From assembly GCA_963734575.1 (NCBI GenBank), contig CAVTHT010000008.1, positions 264,351 to 328,350 of the forward strand: DNA of 64,000 bases, read 5' to 3'. Shown piece by piece: positions 1 through 9,512 of the stretch (the stretch's first letter is position 1; each line of letters begins with the position of its first letter). A program made the translations under genes and the position numbers. Below the pieces are notes generated by a model, which did not search any database, was not told where the DNA came from, and was given only the letters and a program-made list of their open reading frames with translations. The DNA comes from CAIWHR01 sp963734575. GTDB lineage: Bacteria > Pseudomonadota > Gammaproteobacteria > Burkholderiales > Casimicrobiaceae.

Positions 1-1
1 G

Positions 2-1570
2 CGTGTCGAGCCCTCGCTCGCGCAGCCGGACGTGACGCCGCTGATGCAGGTGTGGTGGCGCACGCACCTGTCGTTCTGGCACTACCTCAACGGCCGCTAC
101 GACACGTCCGCCGAAGTGATCGCCGCGGCGCGCGCGATCGCCGAGCGCTACGGCCTCGAGGCGTACCTGTTCGAGATCGACCACGCCGAAGCCTCGGCGC
201 TCATCGCCAAGGGCGACTACGAGGCCGCCAAGACGCGGATGCAGCAGATCGAGCGGCGGCTCTCGCCGTCGCGGCGCATGGACTGGGCCTACTTCCATCA
301 CCTGTATGCGAACCTGCATCAGCGCCTCGGACATGCCATGGCGGCGGTACAGGCGGCCGAGCGCGCCGTGGCCCTCGCCCGCGACACCGGTATCCCACCC
401 GTGCAGATGCCGCATTTCGTGGCGCGGCTCGCGCATTGCAGGATGGGCGCCGGCGATACCGCGGGGGGAATGAAGACGCTGGACGACGCCATCGCGCTCG
501 CCAACGGAGCGGATCGCGAGACCCTCGAGTACCAGCGCGAGCTGCTGCAGGCCGCCACGGAAATCGAGAAGGGCGAGACCACCGATGCCCGCGAGCGCAT
601 CGAGCGCGTGCTCCGTGCCTACCGCGCCGCTGGACACACCGTGTTCCTGCGCAACCGCCCGGACCTTGCGGCGCGCCTCGCGAGCTTCGCGCTCGACCAC
701 GATATCGAGAGCGATTACGTGCTGATGCTCATCAGCCGCAACGGCCTGCGCGCGCCCGCCGATGCCGGGGGCAAGTGGCCGTTCCCGTTGCGCGTGCGCG
801 CGCTCGGCGGCTTCGAGCTCGTGCGTGGCGGCGAGCCGATCCGCTTCACCGGCAAGGCGCAGCAGCGCCCGCTCGATCTCCTCAAGGCCCTGGTGGCACT
901 CGGCGGCAGCGAGGTCGACAGCCAGCAGCTGATGGCCGCGCTGTGGCCGGACGCCGATGGCGCGGCGGCCAAGGCATCGTTCGACACGACGCTCTTCCGC
1001 CTGCGCAAGCTGCTCGATCTCGACAATGCGCTGCTGCTCGCCGGCGGCAAGCTGTCGCTGTCGCGCGAGCTCTGCTGGACCGATGTCTGGGCGCTCGAGG
1101 CCGCGCTCGACGCGGCACGCGACGCGACCGAGCGGCCCGACGATCGCAGCGAAGGCGCCATCGTGCGCGTGGCGCAGCGGCTGCTGGATACGTATCGCGG
1201 CAACCTGCTCGGCACCGAAGAGCATGCGTGGGCCGCCAAGCCGCGCGATGCCCTGCGTGCACGCTTCGTTCGGTCGCTGCTTCGCGTGGGCGAGGACGTC
1301 GAGGCCCTGGGCGACTGGCCGACGGCGATCGATCTCTACCGGCGCGGCCTCGAAGCGGACAACCTCGCCGAGCCGCTCTACCGCGGGCTCATGCGTTCGC
1401 TCGCCGCGATCGGCGACCAGGCCGAGGCGCTCAATGCGTTCCGCCGCTGCCGCGAGCTCCTGTCCATCGTGCTGGGCCTCAAGCCTTCGGCGGAGACCGA
1501 GCGCCTGCAACGCGAGATCGTCGCCGGACGGATCGCCGCCCCGGCCCGGTCGCCGGCCAGCGCGGCCTGA
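2..1570 (+). CDS. BTAD/SARP-type transcriptional activator, C-terminal part (5' end outside window)
   Basis: The frame is open from base 2, so the protein is cut at its N-terminus. The first internal ATG is at 32. About 522 residues remain. The first ~240 are Ala/Glu-rich helical repeats of TPR type. From about residue 260 comes a winged-helix segment (starting RVRALGGFEL) with the pattern ALWPDADGAAAKASFDTTLF and RLRKLLD, followed by a second helical repeat region. This is the order of the bacterial transcriptional activator domain seen in SARP/AfsR and MalT-like regulators. It probably binds DNA and responds to an upstream sensor or ATPase part that lies outside the window. Its target is unknown. 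Confidence 0.75.
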   Translation, partial: RVEPSLAQPDVTPLMQVWWRTHLSFWHYLNGRYDTSAEVIAAARAIAERYGLEAYLFEIDHAEASALIAKGDYEAAKTRMQQIERRLSPSRRMDWAYFHHLYANLHQRLGHAMAAVQAAERAVALARDTGIPPVQMPHFVARLAHCRMGAGDTAGGMKTLDDAIALANGADRETLEYQRELLQAATEIEKGETTDARERIERVLRAYRAAGHTVFLRNRPDLAARLASFALDHDIESDYVLMLISRNGLRAPADAGGKWPFPLRVRALGGFELVRGGEPIRFTGKAQQRPLDLLKALVALGGSEVDSQQLMAALWPDADGAAAKASFDTTLFRLRKLLDLDNALLLAGGKLSLSRELCWTDVWALEAALDAARDATERPDDRSEGAIVRVAQRLLDTYRGNLLGTEEHAWAAKPRDALRARFVRSLLRVGEDVEALGDWPTAIDLYRRGLEADNLAEPLYRGLMRSLAAIGDQAEALNAFRRCRELLSIVLGLKPSAETERLQREIVAGRIAAPARSPASAA

Positions 1571-1642
1571 GCCGTCGCAGTGCCTTCCGGCGTGCAGGGC
1601 GATGGTGCCCGCGACAGCCGCGGGTCCGGGGTTAGTCCTGCG

Positions 1643-2683
1643 ATGCCGCGCTACCGCACCGCGGACTTCGACTACGTCCTGCCCCCGGAGCTGATCGCAC
1701 AGCATCCGGCGGCGCAGCGCTCCGCGAGCCGCCTCCTGCACGTGCGCGCCCGACGCCCTGCGCGATCTCGCCTTTCGCGATCTGCCGGAACTCGTCCTGC
1801 CCGGCGACGTGATGGTGTTCAACGACACGCGCGTGCTGAAATCGCGCCTCGTCGGGCGCAAGCCGTCGGGCGGCCGCGTGGAGCTGCTGCTGGAGCGCGC
1901 ATTGGGTCCCGCCGCCGCGCGCTTCCAGCTCAAGGCGAGCCATCCGCCGCACCCGGGTGGCATCGTGGAGCTTCCCGGCGACATCCACGCCGTGGTCACG
2001 GCCCGGGACGGGCGCTTCGTCGACCTTTCGCTACCGGGCGTGGCTTCGCTGCCCGAGTATCTCGAGCGCCACGGCGCAACGCCGTTGCCGCCGTACATCA
2101 CGCACGAGGCCGACACGGAGGACGACGAGCGCTACCAGACGGTGTACGCGCGCACGCCCGGAGCCGTCGCCGCCCCGACCGCAGGATTGCATTTCGACGA
2201 CGCGTTCCTCGGGGAGCTCGACGCGCGCGGCATCACGCGCGCATTCGTCACGCTGCACGTCGGCGCCGGCACATTCTCGCCGGTGACCGCGGAAGACCTG
2301 CGCGAGCACCGCATGCACGCCGAGTGGTTGAGCATTCCGCTCGCGACGGCCGACGCGATCGCGCCGCCCGGGCGCGCGGTGGCCGTGTCCTCGCCGTCGG
2401 CACGACGTCGCTGCGGGCGCTCGAGGCGGCAGCGGACGACGGCGGCGAGGTCCGCGTCGGCGCGGCGGAAACCGATCTCTTCATCACTCCCGGCTATCGG
2501 TTCCGCGTCGTCGATCGGCTGCTCACCAACTTCCACCTGCCGCGCTCGACGCTGCTCATGCTGGTGTCCGCCTTCGCGGGAGTCGAGCACATGCGCGCGG
2601 TGTACGCCCATGCCATCGCCGCGCGCTACCGTTTCTTCAGCTATGGCGATGCGACCCTGCTGGAGCGCAGCCCGGTCGCCTGA
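1643..2683 (+). CDS. queA: S-adenosylmethionine:tRNA ribosyltransferase-isomerase (two compensating frame breaks)
   Basis: QueA transfers the ribosyl part of SAM to 7-aminomethyl-7-deazaguanine in tRNA, giving epoxyqueuosine. The N-terminus MPRYRTADFDYVLPPELIAQ and C-terminus with LLTNFHLPRSTLLMLVSAFA are typical. The reading frame moves twice. An extra C in the CCC at 1749-1751 must be skipped to continue as HVRADALRDLAFRDLPELV. Near 2385 one base is missing before GRVLAVGTTSLRALEAA. The net length (~346 residues) fits the family. The two breaks cancel, and all conserved blocks are intact, so sequence error is more likely than loss of function. It precedes tgt by 44 bases, the usual queA-tgt order. 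Confidence 0.9.
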   Translation: MPRYRTADFDYVLPPELIAQHPAAQRSASRLLHVRARRPARSRLSRSAGTRPARRRDGVQRHARAEIAPRRAQAVGRPRGAAAGARIGSRRRALPAQGEPSAAPGWHRGASRRHPRRGHGPGRALRRPFATGRGFAARVSRAPRRNAVAAVHHARGRHGGRRALPDGVRAHARSRRRPDRRIAFRRRVPRGARRARHHARIRHAARRRRHILAGDRGRPARAPHARRVVEHSARDGRRDRAARARGGRVLAVGTTSLRALEAAADDGGEVRVGAAETDLFITPGYRFRVVDRLLTNFHLPRSTLLMLVSAFAGVEHMRAVYAHAIAARYRFFSYGDATLLERSPVA

Positions 2684-2727
2684 TGCGATGATGCTCGACC
2701 GCGGCCGCCGCTCCTGACCCCCAGTCC

Positions 2728-3839
2728 ATGCAGTTCACCGTCCTCGCCACGCAGGACCGCGCCCGGCGCGGCCGCCTCGAGCTTCGCCACGGCGTGGTCG
2801 AGACCCCCATCTTCATGCCGGTGGGCACCTACGGCACGGTCAAGGCGATGGCGCCGCGCGAGCTCGACGAGCTCGGCACGCAGATCCTGCTCGGCAACAC
2901 CTTCCACCTGTGGCTGCGGCCCGGGGTCGAGGTCATGCGCGCGCATGGCGGATTGCACGGTTTCATGGGCTGGTCGAAGCCGATCCTCACCGACTCGGGC
3001 GGATTCCAGGTCTGGAGCCTCGGCGCGCTGCGCAAGGTGCGCGAGGATGGGGTCGCGTTCGCGTCTCCGGTCAATGGCGACCGCCTGCTGCTGACGCCGG
3101 AAGTCTCGATGGAGGTGCAGCGCGCGCTCGATTCGGACGTCGTGATGATCTTCGACGAGTGCACGCCCTACCCCGCGACGCACGACGAGGCGGCCGAGTC
3201 GATGGAGCGTTCGCTGCGCTGGGCGGCGCGCTCGCGCCAGGCCTTCGATGCGCTCGGGAACCCCAACGCGCTGTTCGGGATCGTCCAGGGCGGGATGCAC
3301 GCCGACCTCCGCGCGGCATCGGTCGGCGGCCTGCAGGCGATCGGCTTCGACGGCTACGCGATCGGCGGGCTGTCGGTGGGCGAGCCCAAGGAAGAGATGC
3401 TGCGGGTGCTCGACGAGACCACGCCGCACCTGCCCGGCGATCGACCGCGCTATCTCATGGGCGTGGGCACCCCCGAGGACATCGTCGCCGGCGTGCTCGC
3501 GGGCATCGACATGTTCGACTGGTCCTGCCGACGCGCAACGCCCGCAACGGCTGGCTGTTCACGCGCTTCGGCGACATCAAGATCCGCAACGCGCGCTACC
3601 GCATGGACACCCGGCCGCTGGACGAAACCTGCGCGTGCTACACCTGCCGCCATTTCACCCGCGCCTACCTGCACCACCTGCAGCGCGTGAACGAGATCCT
3701 GGGCGCGCGCCTCAACACCATCCACAACCTGCACTATTACCTCGGCCTTGCGGCGGGCCTGCGCGCCGCCATCGGCGCCGGCGAGCTGCCGGAGCACGTC
3801 GCGCGGTTCAGGGAGGAACGTGCGCGCGTGCTAGAATAA
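2728..3839 (+). CDS. tgt: tRNA-guanine transglycosylase (one frame break)
   Basis: Tgt exchanges guanine 34 for preQ1 in the anticodon of Asp, Asn, His and Tyr tRNAs. The start MQFTVLATQDRARRGRLEL, the substrate pocket ILTDSGGFQVWSLGALRKV and the block FGIVQGGMHADLR are clear. The zinc site CACYTC with a later His (TRAYLHHL) is in the second frame. At about 3521 one base is missing: MFDW must become MFDC to enter VLPTRNARNGWLFTRFGD. With that correction the protein is about 370 residues, the normal size. It lies between queA and the yajC-secDF genes, as in many proteobacteria. Confidence 0.93.
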
Positions 3840-4000
3840 TCAGTTACCTGCGCTGGCCTTTCCCGGGCCAACTGGGCCATCGCAGCTGGCGACGGCGCGC
3901 ATGGCCATGTCGGCGGCTCGCCCGCCATCGCGCCGAAGCCGCTCTCGCCGCATCGGCCGCTGCCGTGATGCCCGTCACGCGCCCTTCCGGAGGAATTATC

Positions 4001-4333
4001 GTGCTGCACAGCTTCATCTCTCCCGCTTTCGCCCAGGCTGCGCCTTCGACGCCGGGCAGCGATCTCATGGCTTTCCTGCCGATGGTCGCGATCTTCGTCG
4101 TGTTCTATTTCCTGCTGATCCGTCCGCAGCAGAAGAAGGCGAAGGAAACGCGCTCCATGCTGGAGGCGCTGCAAAAGGGCGACGAGGTCGCGACGGCGGG
4201 CGGCGTGGTCGGCCGGATCGCCAAGCTGAACGAGCAATACGCGGTCATCGAGATCGCCCCGAATGTCGAGGTCAACGTCCAGCGCGGCGCGATCTCGCAG
4301 CTCCTGCCCAAGGGCACCATCAAGTCGCTCTGA
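4001..4333 (+). CDS. yajC: preprotein translocase accessory subunit YajC
   Basis: A 110-residue single-span membrane protein that associates with SecDF and SecYEG. The GTG start at 4001 is chosen because a GGAGGA ribosome site lies 7 bases before it; the longer frame upstream is a shadow of tgt. One membrane helix (MVAIFVVFYFLLI, about residues 28-40) is followed by the family signature RPQQKKAKE and by GDEVATAGGVVGRI. The tail EVNVQRGAISQLLPKG also matches the family. It precedes secD by about 90 bases. Confidence 0.95.
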   Translation: MLHSFISPAFAQAAPSTPGSDLMAFLPMVAIFVVFYFLLIRPQQKKAKETRSMLEALQKGDEVATAGGVVGRIAKLNEQYAVIEIAPNVEVNVQRGAISQLLPKGTIKSL

Positions 4334-4421
4334 CCGCCCCACGATCGCCACGCGCCCTTGCGGCCGTGGCGCCGACGTCGCGCACCCGCGGTCACCGAAC
4401 TCCACGAACAGTCTCGAGACC

Positions 4422-6275
4422 ATGAACCGTTACCCGGTCTGGAAATACGTCCTCATCGCCATCGCCCTGCTGGTGGGCTTCGTCTACACGCTGCCCAATT
4501 TCTTCCCCGAAGCGCCGGCCGTGCAGGTGTCGTCGTCCAAGGCGACGGTGAAGATCGACAGCGCGCTAATGACCACCGTGGAGGAGGCGCTCAAGGGTGC
4601 CGGCATTCCCTATCGCGGCGAAACGCTCGATGCCACGGGCGTGAAGGTGCGCTTCGAGGACCCGGACACGCAGCTCAAGGCCAAGGACGTGCTGCAGGCG
4701 AAGCTCGGCGAGAACTACATCGTCGCGCTCAACCTGCTCTCGTCGGAGCCGGACTGGCTCATCCGCATCGGCGCCCTGCCGATGTACCTCGGGCTCGACC
4801 TGCGCGGCGGCGTGCACTTCCTGCTCCAGGTCGACATGAAGGCGGCGCTCGACAAGGCGGCGGACCGCTACACCACGGACATCCGGTCGCTCCTGCGCGA
4901 GCGCAAGGTGCAGTACGGCGGGGTGGGACGCGAAGGCACGAACGTCGTGGTGCGCTTCCGCGACTCCGCCGAGCGCGAAAAGGCGCGGACCGCGATCAGC
5001 GCGACCTATCCCGATCTGCTCCTGCGCGATGCCGACGCGAGCGGCGGCGACCTTCGTCTCGTGTCATCGCTGCGGCCCGAAGCGCAGAAGCGCATCCAGG
5101 ACGGCGCCGTGCAGCAGAACATCCAGATCCTGCGCAATCGCGTGAACGAGCTTGGCGTCGCGGAGCCGATCATCCAGCAGCAGGGGGCGGACCGCGTGGT
5201 GGTCCAGCTGCCCGGGGTGCAGGATACCGCACGCGCCAAGGACATCCTCGGCCGCACGGCGTCGCTCGAGATCCGCATGGTCAACGAGGACCCCGGCGCG
5301 TTCGAGCAGGCGGCCGCGGGCCAGGTGCCGTTCGGCAGCGATCTCTTCACCGACCGCAACGGCCAGCCGGTTCTGGTCAAGCGCCAGGTGGTGCTCACCG
5401 GCGATCGCATCAGCGATGCGCAGCCCGGCTTCGAGCAGCGCACCAACGAGCCCGCGGTCCACGTGAACCTCGACGGCGCCGGGGCGCGCATCTTCAAGGA
5501 AGTGACGCGCGAGAACGTCGGCAAGCGCATGGCGATCGTGCTGGTCGAGAAGGGCAAGGCCGAGGTCATCACCGCACCGGTCATCCGCGAGGAGATCGGC
5601 GGCGGTCGCGTGCAAATCAGCGGGCGCATGACGACGCGCGAAGCGAACGACATCGCCCTCCTGATGCGCGCCGGCGCGCTCGCCGCGCCGATGGAGATCG
5701 TCGAGGAGCGCACGGTCGGCCCGAGCCTCGGCAAGGACAACATCGCGAAGGGCTTCCACTCGGTGACGTACGGCTTCATCGTGCTGTCGCTCTTCATCTG
5801 CGCGTATTACCTGCTGATGGGCGTGATCTCGACGATCGCGCTGTCGATCAACCTGCTGCTCCTGGTCGCGATCCTGTCGATGCTGCAGGCCACCCTCACC
5901 CTGCCGGGCATCGCGGCCATCGCGCTCACGCTCGGCATGGCGATCGACTCCAACGTGCTGATCAACGAGCGCATCCGCGAGGAGCTGCGCTGGGGCGCCA
6001 CGCCGCACGCCGCGATCCAGGCAGGCTACGAGCGCGCCTGGGGCACCATCCTCGACTCCAACGTCACCACGATGATCGCCGGCATCGCGCTGTTCATCTT
6101 CGGCACCGGCCCCGTGCGCGGCTTCGCCGTGGTGCACGTGCTGGGCATCCTCACCTCGATGTTCTCGGCGGTGTTCGTCTCGCGCGGCATCGTGAATCTC
6201 ATCTACGGGCGGCGGAAGAAGCTCGAGCGCATCTCGATCGGCCAGATCTGGAAGCCGGCGCACACCGCCTCCTGA
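4422..6275 (+). CDS. secD: protein translocase subunit SecD
   Basis: SecD forms with SecF an RND-like inner-membrane complex that uses the proton gradient to pull exported proteins through the periplasm. The protein has 617 residues: an N-terminal helix (YVLIAIALLVGFVYTLPNFF), the SecD motif LGLDLRGGVHFLLQVD, a large periplasmic P1 region with SLEIRMVNEDPGAFEQ, and five more membrane spans in the last 180 residues including LTLGMAIDSNVLINERIREE. The start after a weak upstream signal fits family length. secF follows 51 bases later. Confidence 0.97.
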   Translation: MNRYPVWKYVLIAIALLVGFVYTLPNFFPEAPAVQVSSSKATVKIDSALMTTVEEALKGAGIPYRGETLDATGVKVRFEDPDTQLKAKDVLQAKLGENYIVALNLLSSEPDWLIRIGALPMYLGLDLRGGVHFLLQVDMKAALDKAADRYTTDIRSLLRERKVQYGGVGREGTNVVVRFRDSAEREKARTAISATYPDLLLRDADASGGDLRLVSSLRPEAQKRIQDGAVQQNIQILRNRVNELGVAEPIIQQQGADRVVVQLPGVQDTARAKDILGRTASLEIRMVNEDPGAFEQAAAGQVPFGSDLFTDRNGQPVLVKRQVVLTGDRISDAQPGFEQRTNEPAVHVNLDGAGARIFKEVTRENVGKRMAIVLVEKGKAEVITAPVIREEIGGGRVQISGRMTTREANDIALLMRAGALAAPMEIVEERTVGPSLGKDNIAKGFHSVTYGFIVLSLFICAYYLLMGVISTIALSINLLLLVAILSMLQATLTLPGIAAIALTLGMAIDSNVLINERIREELRWGATPHAAIQAGYERAWGTILDSNVTTMIAGIALFIFGTGPVRGFAVVHVLGILTSMFSAVFVSRGIVNLIYGRRKKLERISIGQIWKPAHTAS

Positions 6276-6326
6276 TCGCAGGCCCCTCGCCAACGACCGC
6301 CCGCTGCCACCGTCCCGGAACCGACC

Positions 6327-7271
6327 ATGGAATTCTTCCGCTTCAAGCGCGACATCCCGTTCATGCGGCACGCGCTGGTGTTCAACGTGATCTCCGCGAT
6401 CACGTTCCTCCTCGCTGTCGTTTTCCTGGCGACGCGCGGCCTCAACTTCGGAGTCGACTTCCGCGGCGGCACCGTGATCGAGGTGGCCTACCCGCACGCC
6501 GTGGACTTCAACCGGCTGCGCGGCGCGATCGACAAGCTCAATCTCGGCGAATACTCGGTCCAGAGCTTCGGCACGGCCACCAACGCGCTCATCCGCCTGC
6601 CGCTCAAGGAGGGCGTGTCCAGCGCCCAGCTCTCCGAACGCGTCATGGGCGCGCTCAAGGGGGACGATGCCTCGGCGACGCAGCGGCGCGTGGAATTCGT
6701 GGGCCCGCAGGTCGGCAAGGAGCTGTACGAGAACGGCGCGCTCGCGCTGCTGCTCGTGTCGTTCGGCATTGTGGCGTACCTGGCCATGCGCTTCGAATGG
6801 CGCTTCGCGGTGGCGGCGATCATCGCCAACCTGCACGACGTCGTGATCATCCTGGGCTTCTTCGCCCTGTTCCAGTGGGAGTTCTCGCTGCCCGTCCTGG
6901 CGGCGGTGCTCGCCGTGCTGGGATACTCCGTCAACGAATCGGTGGTCATCGCCGACCGGATCCGCGAGAACTTCCGCAAGATGCGCAAGGCATCGGTGAC
7001 GCACGTGATCGACAACGCGATCACCACCACGATGTCCCGCACGATCATCACCCACGGCAGTACGCAGCTCATGGTGACGTCGATGCTCATCTTCGGCGGC
7101 GAGACGCTGCACTACTTCGCGCTGGCGCTCACGATCGGCATCCTGTTCGGCATCTATTCGTCGGTGCTCGTGATGGCCCCGCTCGTGATGTGGATGGGCG
7201 TTTCGCGCGAGGACCTCGTCAAGCCGGAGCGCAAGCGCACCGGTCCGGAAGGCGAGAAGATCCTCCCCTAG
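6327..7271 (+). CDS. secF: protein translocase subunit SecF
   Basis: The partner of SecD, 314 residues. The first membrane span lies at about 19-35, followed by the motif GVDFRGGTVIEV. The last four or five spans include AVLGYSVNESVVIADRIREN, the conserved cytoplasmic-side signature. The tail is short and charged. It is part of the yajC-secD-secF transcription unit. Confidence 0.97.
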   Translation: MEFFRFKRDIPFMRHALVFNVISAITFLLAVVFLATRGLNFGVDFRGGTVIEVAYPHAVDFNRLRGAIDKLNLGEYSVQSFGTATNALIRLPLKEGVSSAQLSERVMGALKGDDASATQRRVEFVGPQVGKELYENGALALLLVSFGIVAYLAMRFEWRFAVAAIIANLHDVVIILGFFALFQWEFSLPVLAAVLAVLGYSVNESVVIADRIRENFRKMRKASVTHVIDNAITTTMSRTIITHGSTQLMVTSMLIFGGETLHYFALALTIGILFGIYSSVLVMAPLVMWMGVSREDLVKPERKRTGPEGEKILP

Positions 7272-7306
7272 CGGGCCTGCGTGGCAGCCGCGATGCCCGT
7301 CGTCCG

Positions 7307-7957
7307 ATGCTGACCACGCTCCTGTACTCGCTGTTCGCGCTGGATGCGAACGTCGCGGAGCTGGGCGCGCGCTACGGCCACTGGCTGTATGCGATCCTCT
7401 TCCTGGTCATATTCGCCGAGACCGGACTGGTCGTCTTCCCGTTCCTGCCGGGCGATTCGATCCTGTTCATCGCCGGCACGGTGGCAGCCGGGGCGGACCT
7501 CAACGTGCACCTGCTGGTGCTGCTCCTCGTGGTGGCGGCAGTCGCGGGCGACACCGTCAACTACGCAGTGGGGCATTTCACCGGCCCGCGCATCTTCGAC
7601 CGGCCCGATTCACGGTTCTTCAAGCAATCGCACCTGCGGCGCACGCAGGCCTTCTTCGAGAAATATGGCGGGGTGACGATCATCATCGGGCGCTTCATCC
7701 CGATCGTGCGCACCTTCGCGCCGTTCCTCGCCGGCGTGGCCGGCATGCGCTACGGCAAGTTCATCTCGTACAACGTGGTCGGCGCGATCTGCTGGATCTC
7801 CTCCCTCACCTACGCCGGATACCTCTTCGGCAACATTCCGTGGGTGAAGGAGCACCTGCCGCTCATCGTGCTGGGCATCGTGGCGGTGACGATGCTGCCC
7901 GCGGTGCGCACGTTCCTGCGCGAGCGACGCGCCGCGCGACGGCGCGCAGCCGTGTGA
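7307..7957 (+). CDS. DedA/SNARE-associated family membrane protein
   Basis: A 216-residue inner-membrane protein of the DedA family, members of which act as lipid flippases (undecaprenyl phosphate or phospholipids) and are linked to envelope homeostasis. Family motifs are visible: ETGLVVFPFLPGDSILF near residue 38, then GDTVNYAVGHFTGPRIF, and FEKYGGVTIIIGRFIPIVRT followed by FLAGVAGM. The substrate cannot be assigned. It starts 35 bases after secF, so it may be read through from the sec genes. The ATG at 7307 begins MLTTLLYSLF. Confidence 0.88.
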   Translation: MLTTLLYSLFALDANVAELGARYGHWLYAILFLVIFAETGLVVFPFLPGDSILFIAGTVAAGADLNVHLLVLLLVVAAVAGDTVNYAVGHFTGPRIFDRPDSRFFKQSHLRRTQAFFEKYGGVTIIIGRFIPIVRTFAPFLAGVAGMRYGKFISYNVVGAICWISSLTYAGYLFGNIPWVKEHLPLIVLGIVAVTMLPAVRTFLRERRAARRRAAV

Positions 7958-7976
7958 CGCCGCGCTAGACGCGGCG
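7958..7976. terminator. hairpin between converging dedA-like and purB genes
   Basis: A perfect 7-bp stem (CGCCGCG / CGCGGCG) with a 5-base loop CTAGA sits between the stop codon of the DedA gene (7955-7957) and overlaps the purB stop on the other strand (7965-7967). It has no T-tract, so it would be an atypical intrinsic terminator. Its place between two converging genes is the main reason for the call. Confidence 0.45.
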
Positions 7977-9350
7977 GGCGAGCTCGGCGGCGCGGCCGAC
8001 GTACGTCGCCGGCGTCAGCGCCTTGAGCCGCGCCCGCGCGTCCTCGGGGATCGCGAGCGTGTCGATGAAGGCATGCAGCGACTCGCGGCTCATGCCGGTC
8101 TTGCCGCGGGTGAGCGCCTTCAGCTGCTCGTAGGGATTGGGCACGCCATAGCGGCGCATGACCGTCTGGATCGGCTCCGCAAGCACCTCCCAATTCGCAT
8201 CGAGGTCCGCCGCGATGCGCTCCGGATCGGGCTGCAGCTTGCCGAGGCCCTGTTGGAGCGACGTCCAGCCGAGCAGCGTGTGGCCGAGGGCGACGCCCAT
8301 GTTCCGCAACACCGTCGAATCGGTGAGGTCGCGCTGGAAGCGCGAGATCGGCAGCTTCTCCGCGAGATGCCGCAGGAGCGCGTTCGCGAGACCGAGGTTG
8401 CCTTCCGAATTCTCGAAGTCGATGGGATTGACCTTGTGCGGCATGGTCGAGGACCCGACCTCGCCTTCGCGCATCCGCTGCCGGAAATAGCCGAGCGCGA
8501 CATAGCCCCACACGTCGCGATCGAGATCGACGAGGATCGTGTTGACGCGTGCGAGCGCGTCGAAGAGCTCCGCCATGTAGTCGTGCGGCTCGATCTGCGT
8601 CGTGTACGGATTGAGCTCGAGCCCGAGATTCGCCACGACGCCCGCCGCGAAGCGTTCCCAGTCCACTTCCGGATAGGCGGCGACGTGGGCGTTGTAGTTG
8701 CCGACGGCGCCATTCATCTTGCCCTTGATCGGCACGCGCGCGAGAGCCGTCGTCGCGCGGTCCAGCCGGGCCACGACGTTCGCCATTTCCTTGCCGAGAG
8801 TCGTCGGCGTCGCGGGCTGGCCGTGCGTGCGGGCGAGCATTGCAAGCCCGGCATGCGCGTGCGCGAGCTTGCGCAGTGCGTCGATGATGTCGTGCAGCGC
8901 CGGTTGCAGGATGTCGTGCACCGCGGCGCGCAGCATGAGCGCGTGGGCGAGGTTGTTGATGTCCTCGGAGGTGCAGGCGAAGTGGATGAACTCGGTGACT
9001 CGCTGGATCTCGGCGACACCGGCGAAGCGCTCCTTCAGCCAGTATTCGATCGCCTTGACGTCGTGGTTCGTGGTGCGTTCGATCGCCTTCACCCGTTCGG
9101 CATCAGCGATGCCGAACGTCGCCACCGCGGCCGCGAGGAGCTCGCGCGTGGGTGCGCTGAAGGGCGGCACCTCGGCGATCGCCGGCTCGTCCGCGAGCGC
9201 CACGAGCCACGCCACCTCGACGCGCACACGGGCGCGGATGAGACCGTACTCGCTGAAATGCTCGCGCAGCGGCGCGACCTTGGCGGCATACCGGCCGTCG
9301 AGCGGCGACAACGCAGTCAGCGGAACTTCCGGAAGAGCCGAGGAGGACAT
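7965..9350 (-). CDS. purB: adenylosuccinate lyase
   Basis: PurB catalyses two fumarate-releasing steps: SAICAR to AICAR, and adenylosuccinate to AMP in purine synthesis. The protein has 461 residues when started at the ATG at 9350 (MSSSALPEVPLTALSPLDGR), which matches the known N-terminus; an upstream in-frame ATG would add 29 unlike residues. Diagnostic features are FIHFACTSEDINN, ARTHGQPATPTTLGKE and the fumarase/aspartase-superfamily loop GSSTMPHKVNPIDFENSEG. No strong ribosome site is visible. Confidence 0.97.
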   Translation of the reverse strand: MSSSALPEVPLTALSPLDGRYAAKVAPLREHFSEYGLIRARVRVEVAWLVALADEPAIAEVPPFSAPTRELLAAAVATFGIADAERVKAIERTTNHDVKAIEYWLKERFAGVAEIQRVTEFIHFACTSEDINNLAHALMLRAAVHDILQPALHDIIDALRKLAHAHAGLAMLARTHGQPATPTTLGKEMANVVARLDRATTALARVPIKGKMNGAVGNYNAHVAAYPEVDWERFAAGVVANLGLELNPYTTQIEPHDYMAELFDALARVNTILVDLDRDVWGYVALGYFRQRMREGEVGSSTMPHKVNPIDFENSEGNLGLANALLRHLAEKLPISRFQRDLTDSTVLRNMGVALGHTLLGWTSLQQGLGKLQPDPERIAADLDANWEVLAEPIQTVMRRYGVPNPYEQLKALTRGKTGMSRESLHAFIDTLAIPEDARARLKALTPATYVGRAAELARRV

Positions 9351-9460
9351 GCGGCCGGGAGGAGCGGCGCGCGCGTGGCGCGGGAGGCGAACGAGTGTAG
9401 CACGCACCCTGCGCGACCCCTGCAGGGCGACCGTCACGTCACGCGCGCGGCGTACAGGCA

Positions 9461-9506
9461 GCGCTGCGTTGCGCAGCGCGCGTTGCCGGCGCAGGCAGCC
9501 TGCGCC
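9461..9506. terminator. two adjacent GC-rich hairpins downstream of the 9513-10181 gene
   Basis: Two perfect inverted repeats lie in the gap between purB and the next gene: GCGCTGCG-TTG-CGCAGCGC at 9461-9479 and GGCGCAGGC-A-GCCTGCGCC at 9488-9506. On the minus strand they follow the stop codon of the unknown gene by a few bases. Neither has a T-run. They could slow or end transcription before purB; alternatively they are short repeats with no function. Confidence 0.35.
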
Positions 9507-9512
9507 GCGACC

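Noticed and set aside
1643..3839. Frame changes in queA and tgt as programmed frameshifting
   Set aside because: No slippery heptamer or downstream pseudoknot is evident, and the same error type occurs in many unrelated genes of the window.
5064..7112. Long minus-strand open frame across secD-secF
   Set aside because: It mirrors the codon structure of the two sec genes, is rich in Arg, His and Asp as GC-rich shadows are, and has no family features. The same applies to other long frames opposite fumarase, purB, recN-region and FtsX genes.
4358..7306. A 1199-residue plus-strand frame read through secD and secF
   Set aside because: Only its last 216 residues (7307-7957) are real, as the DedA protein; the rest is an out-of-frame shadow.
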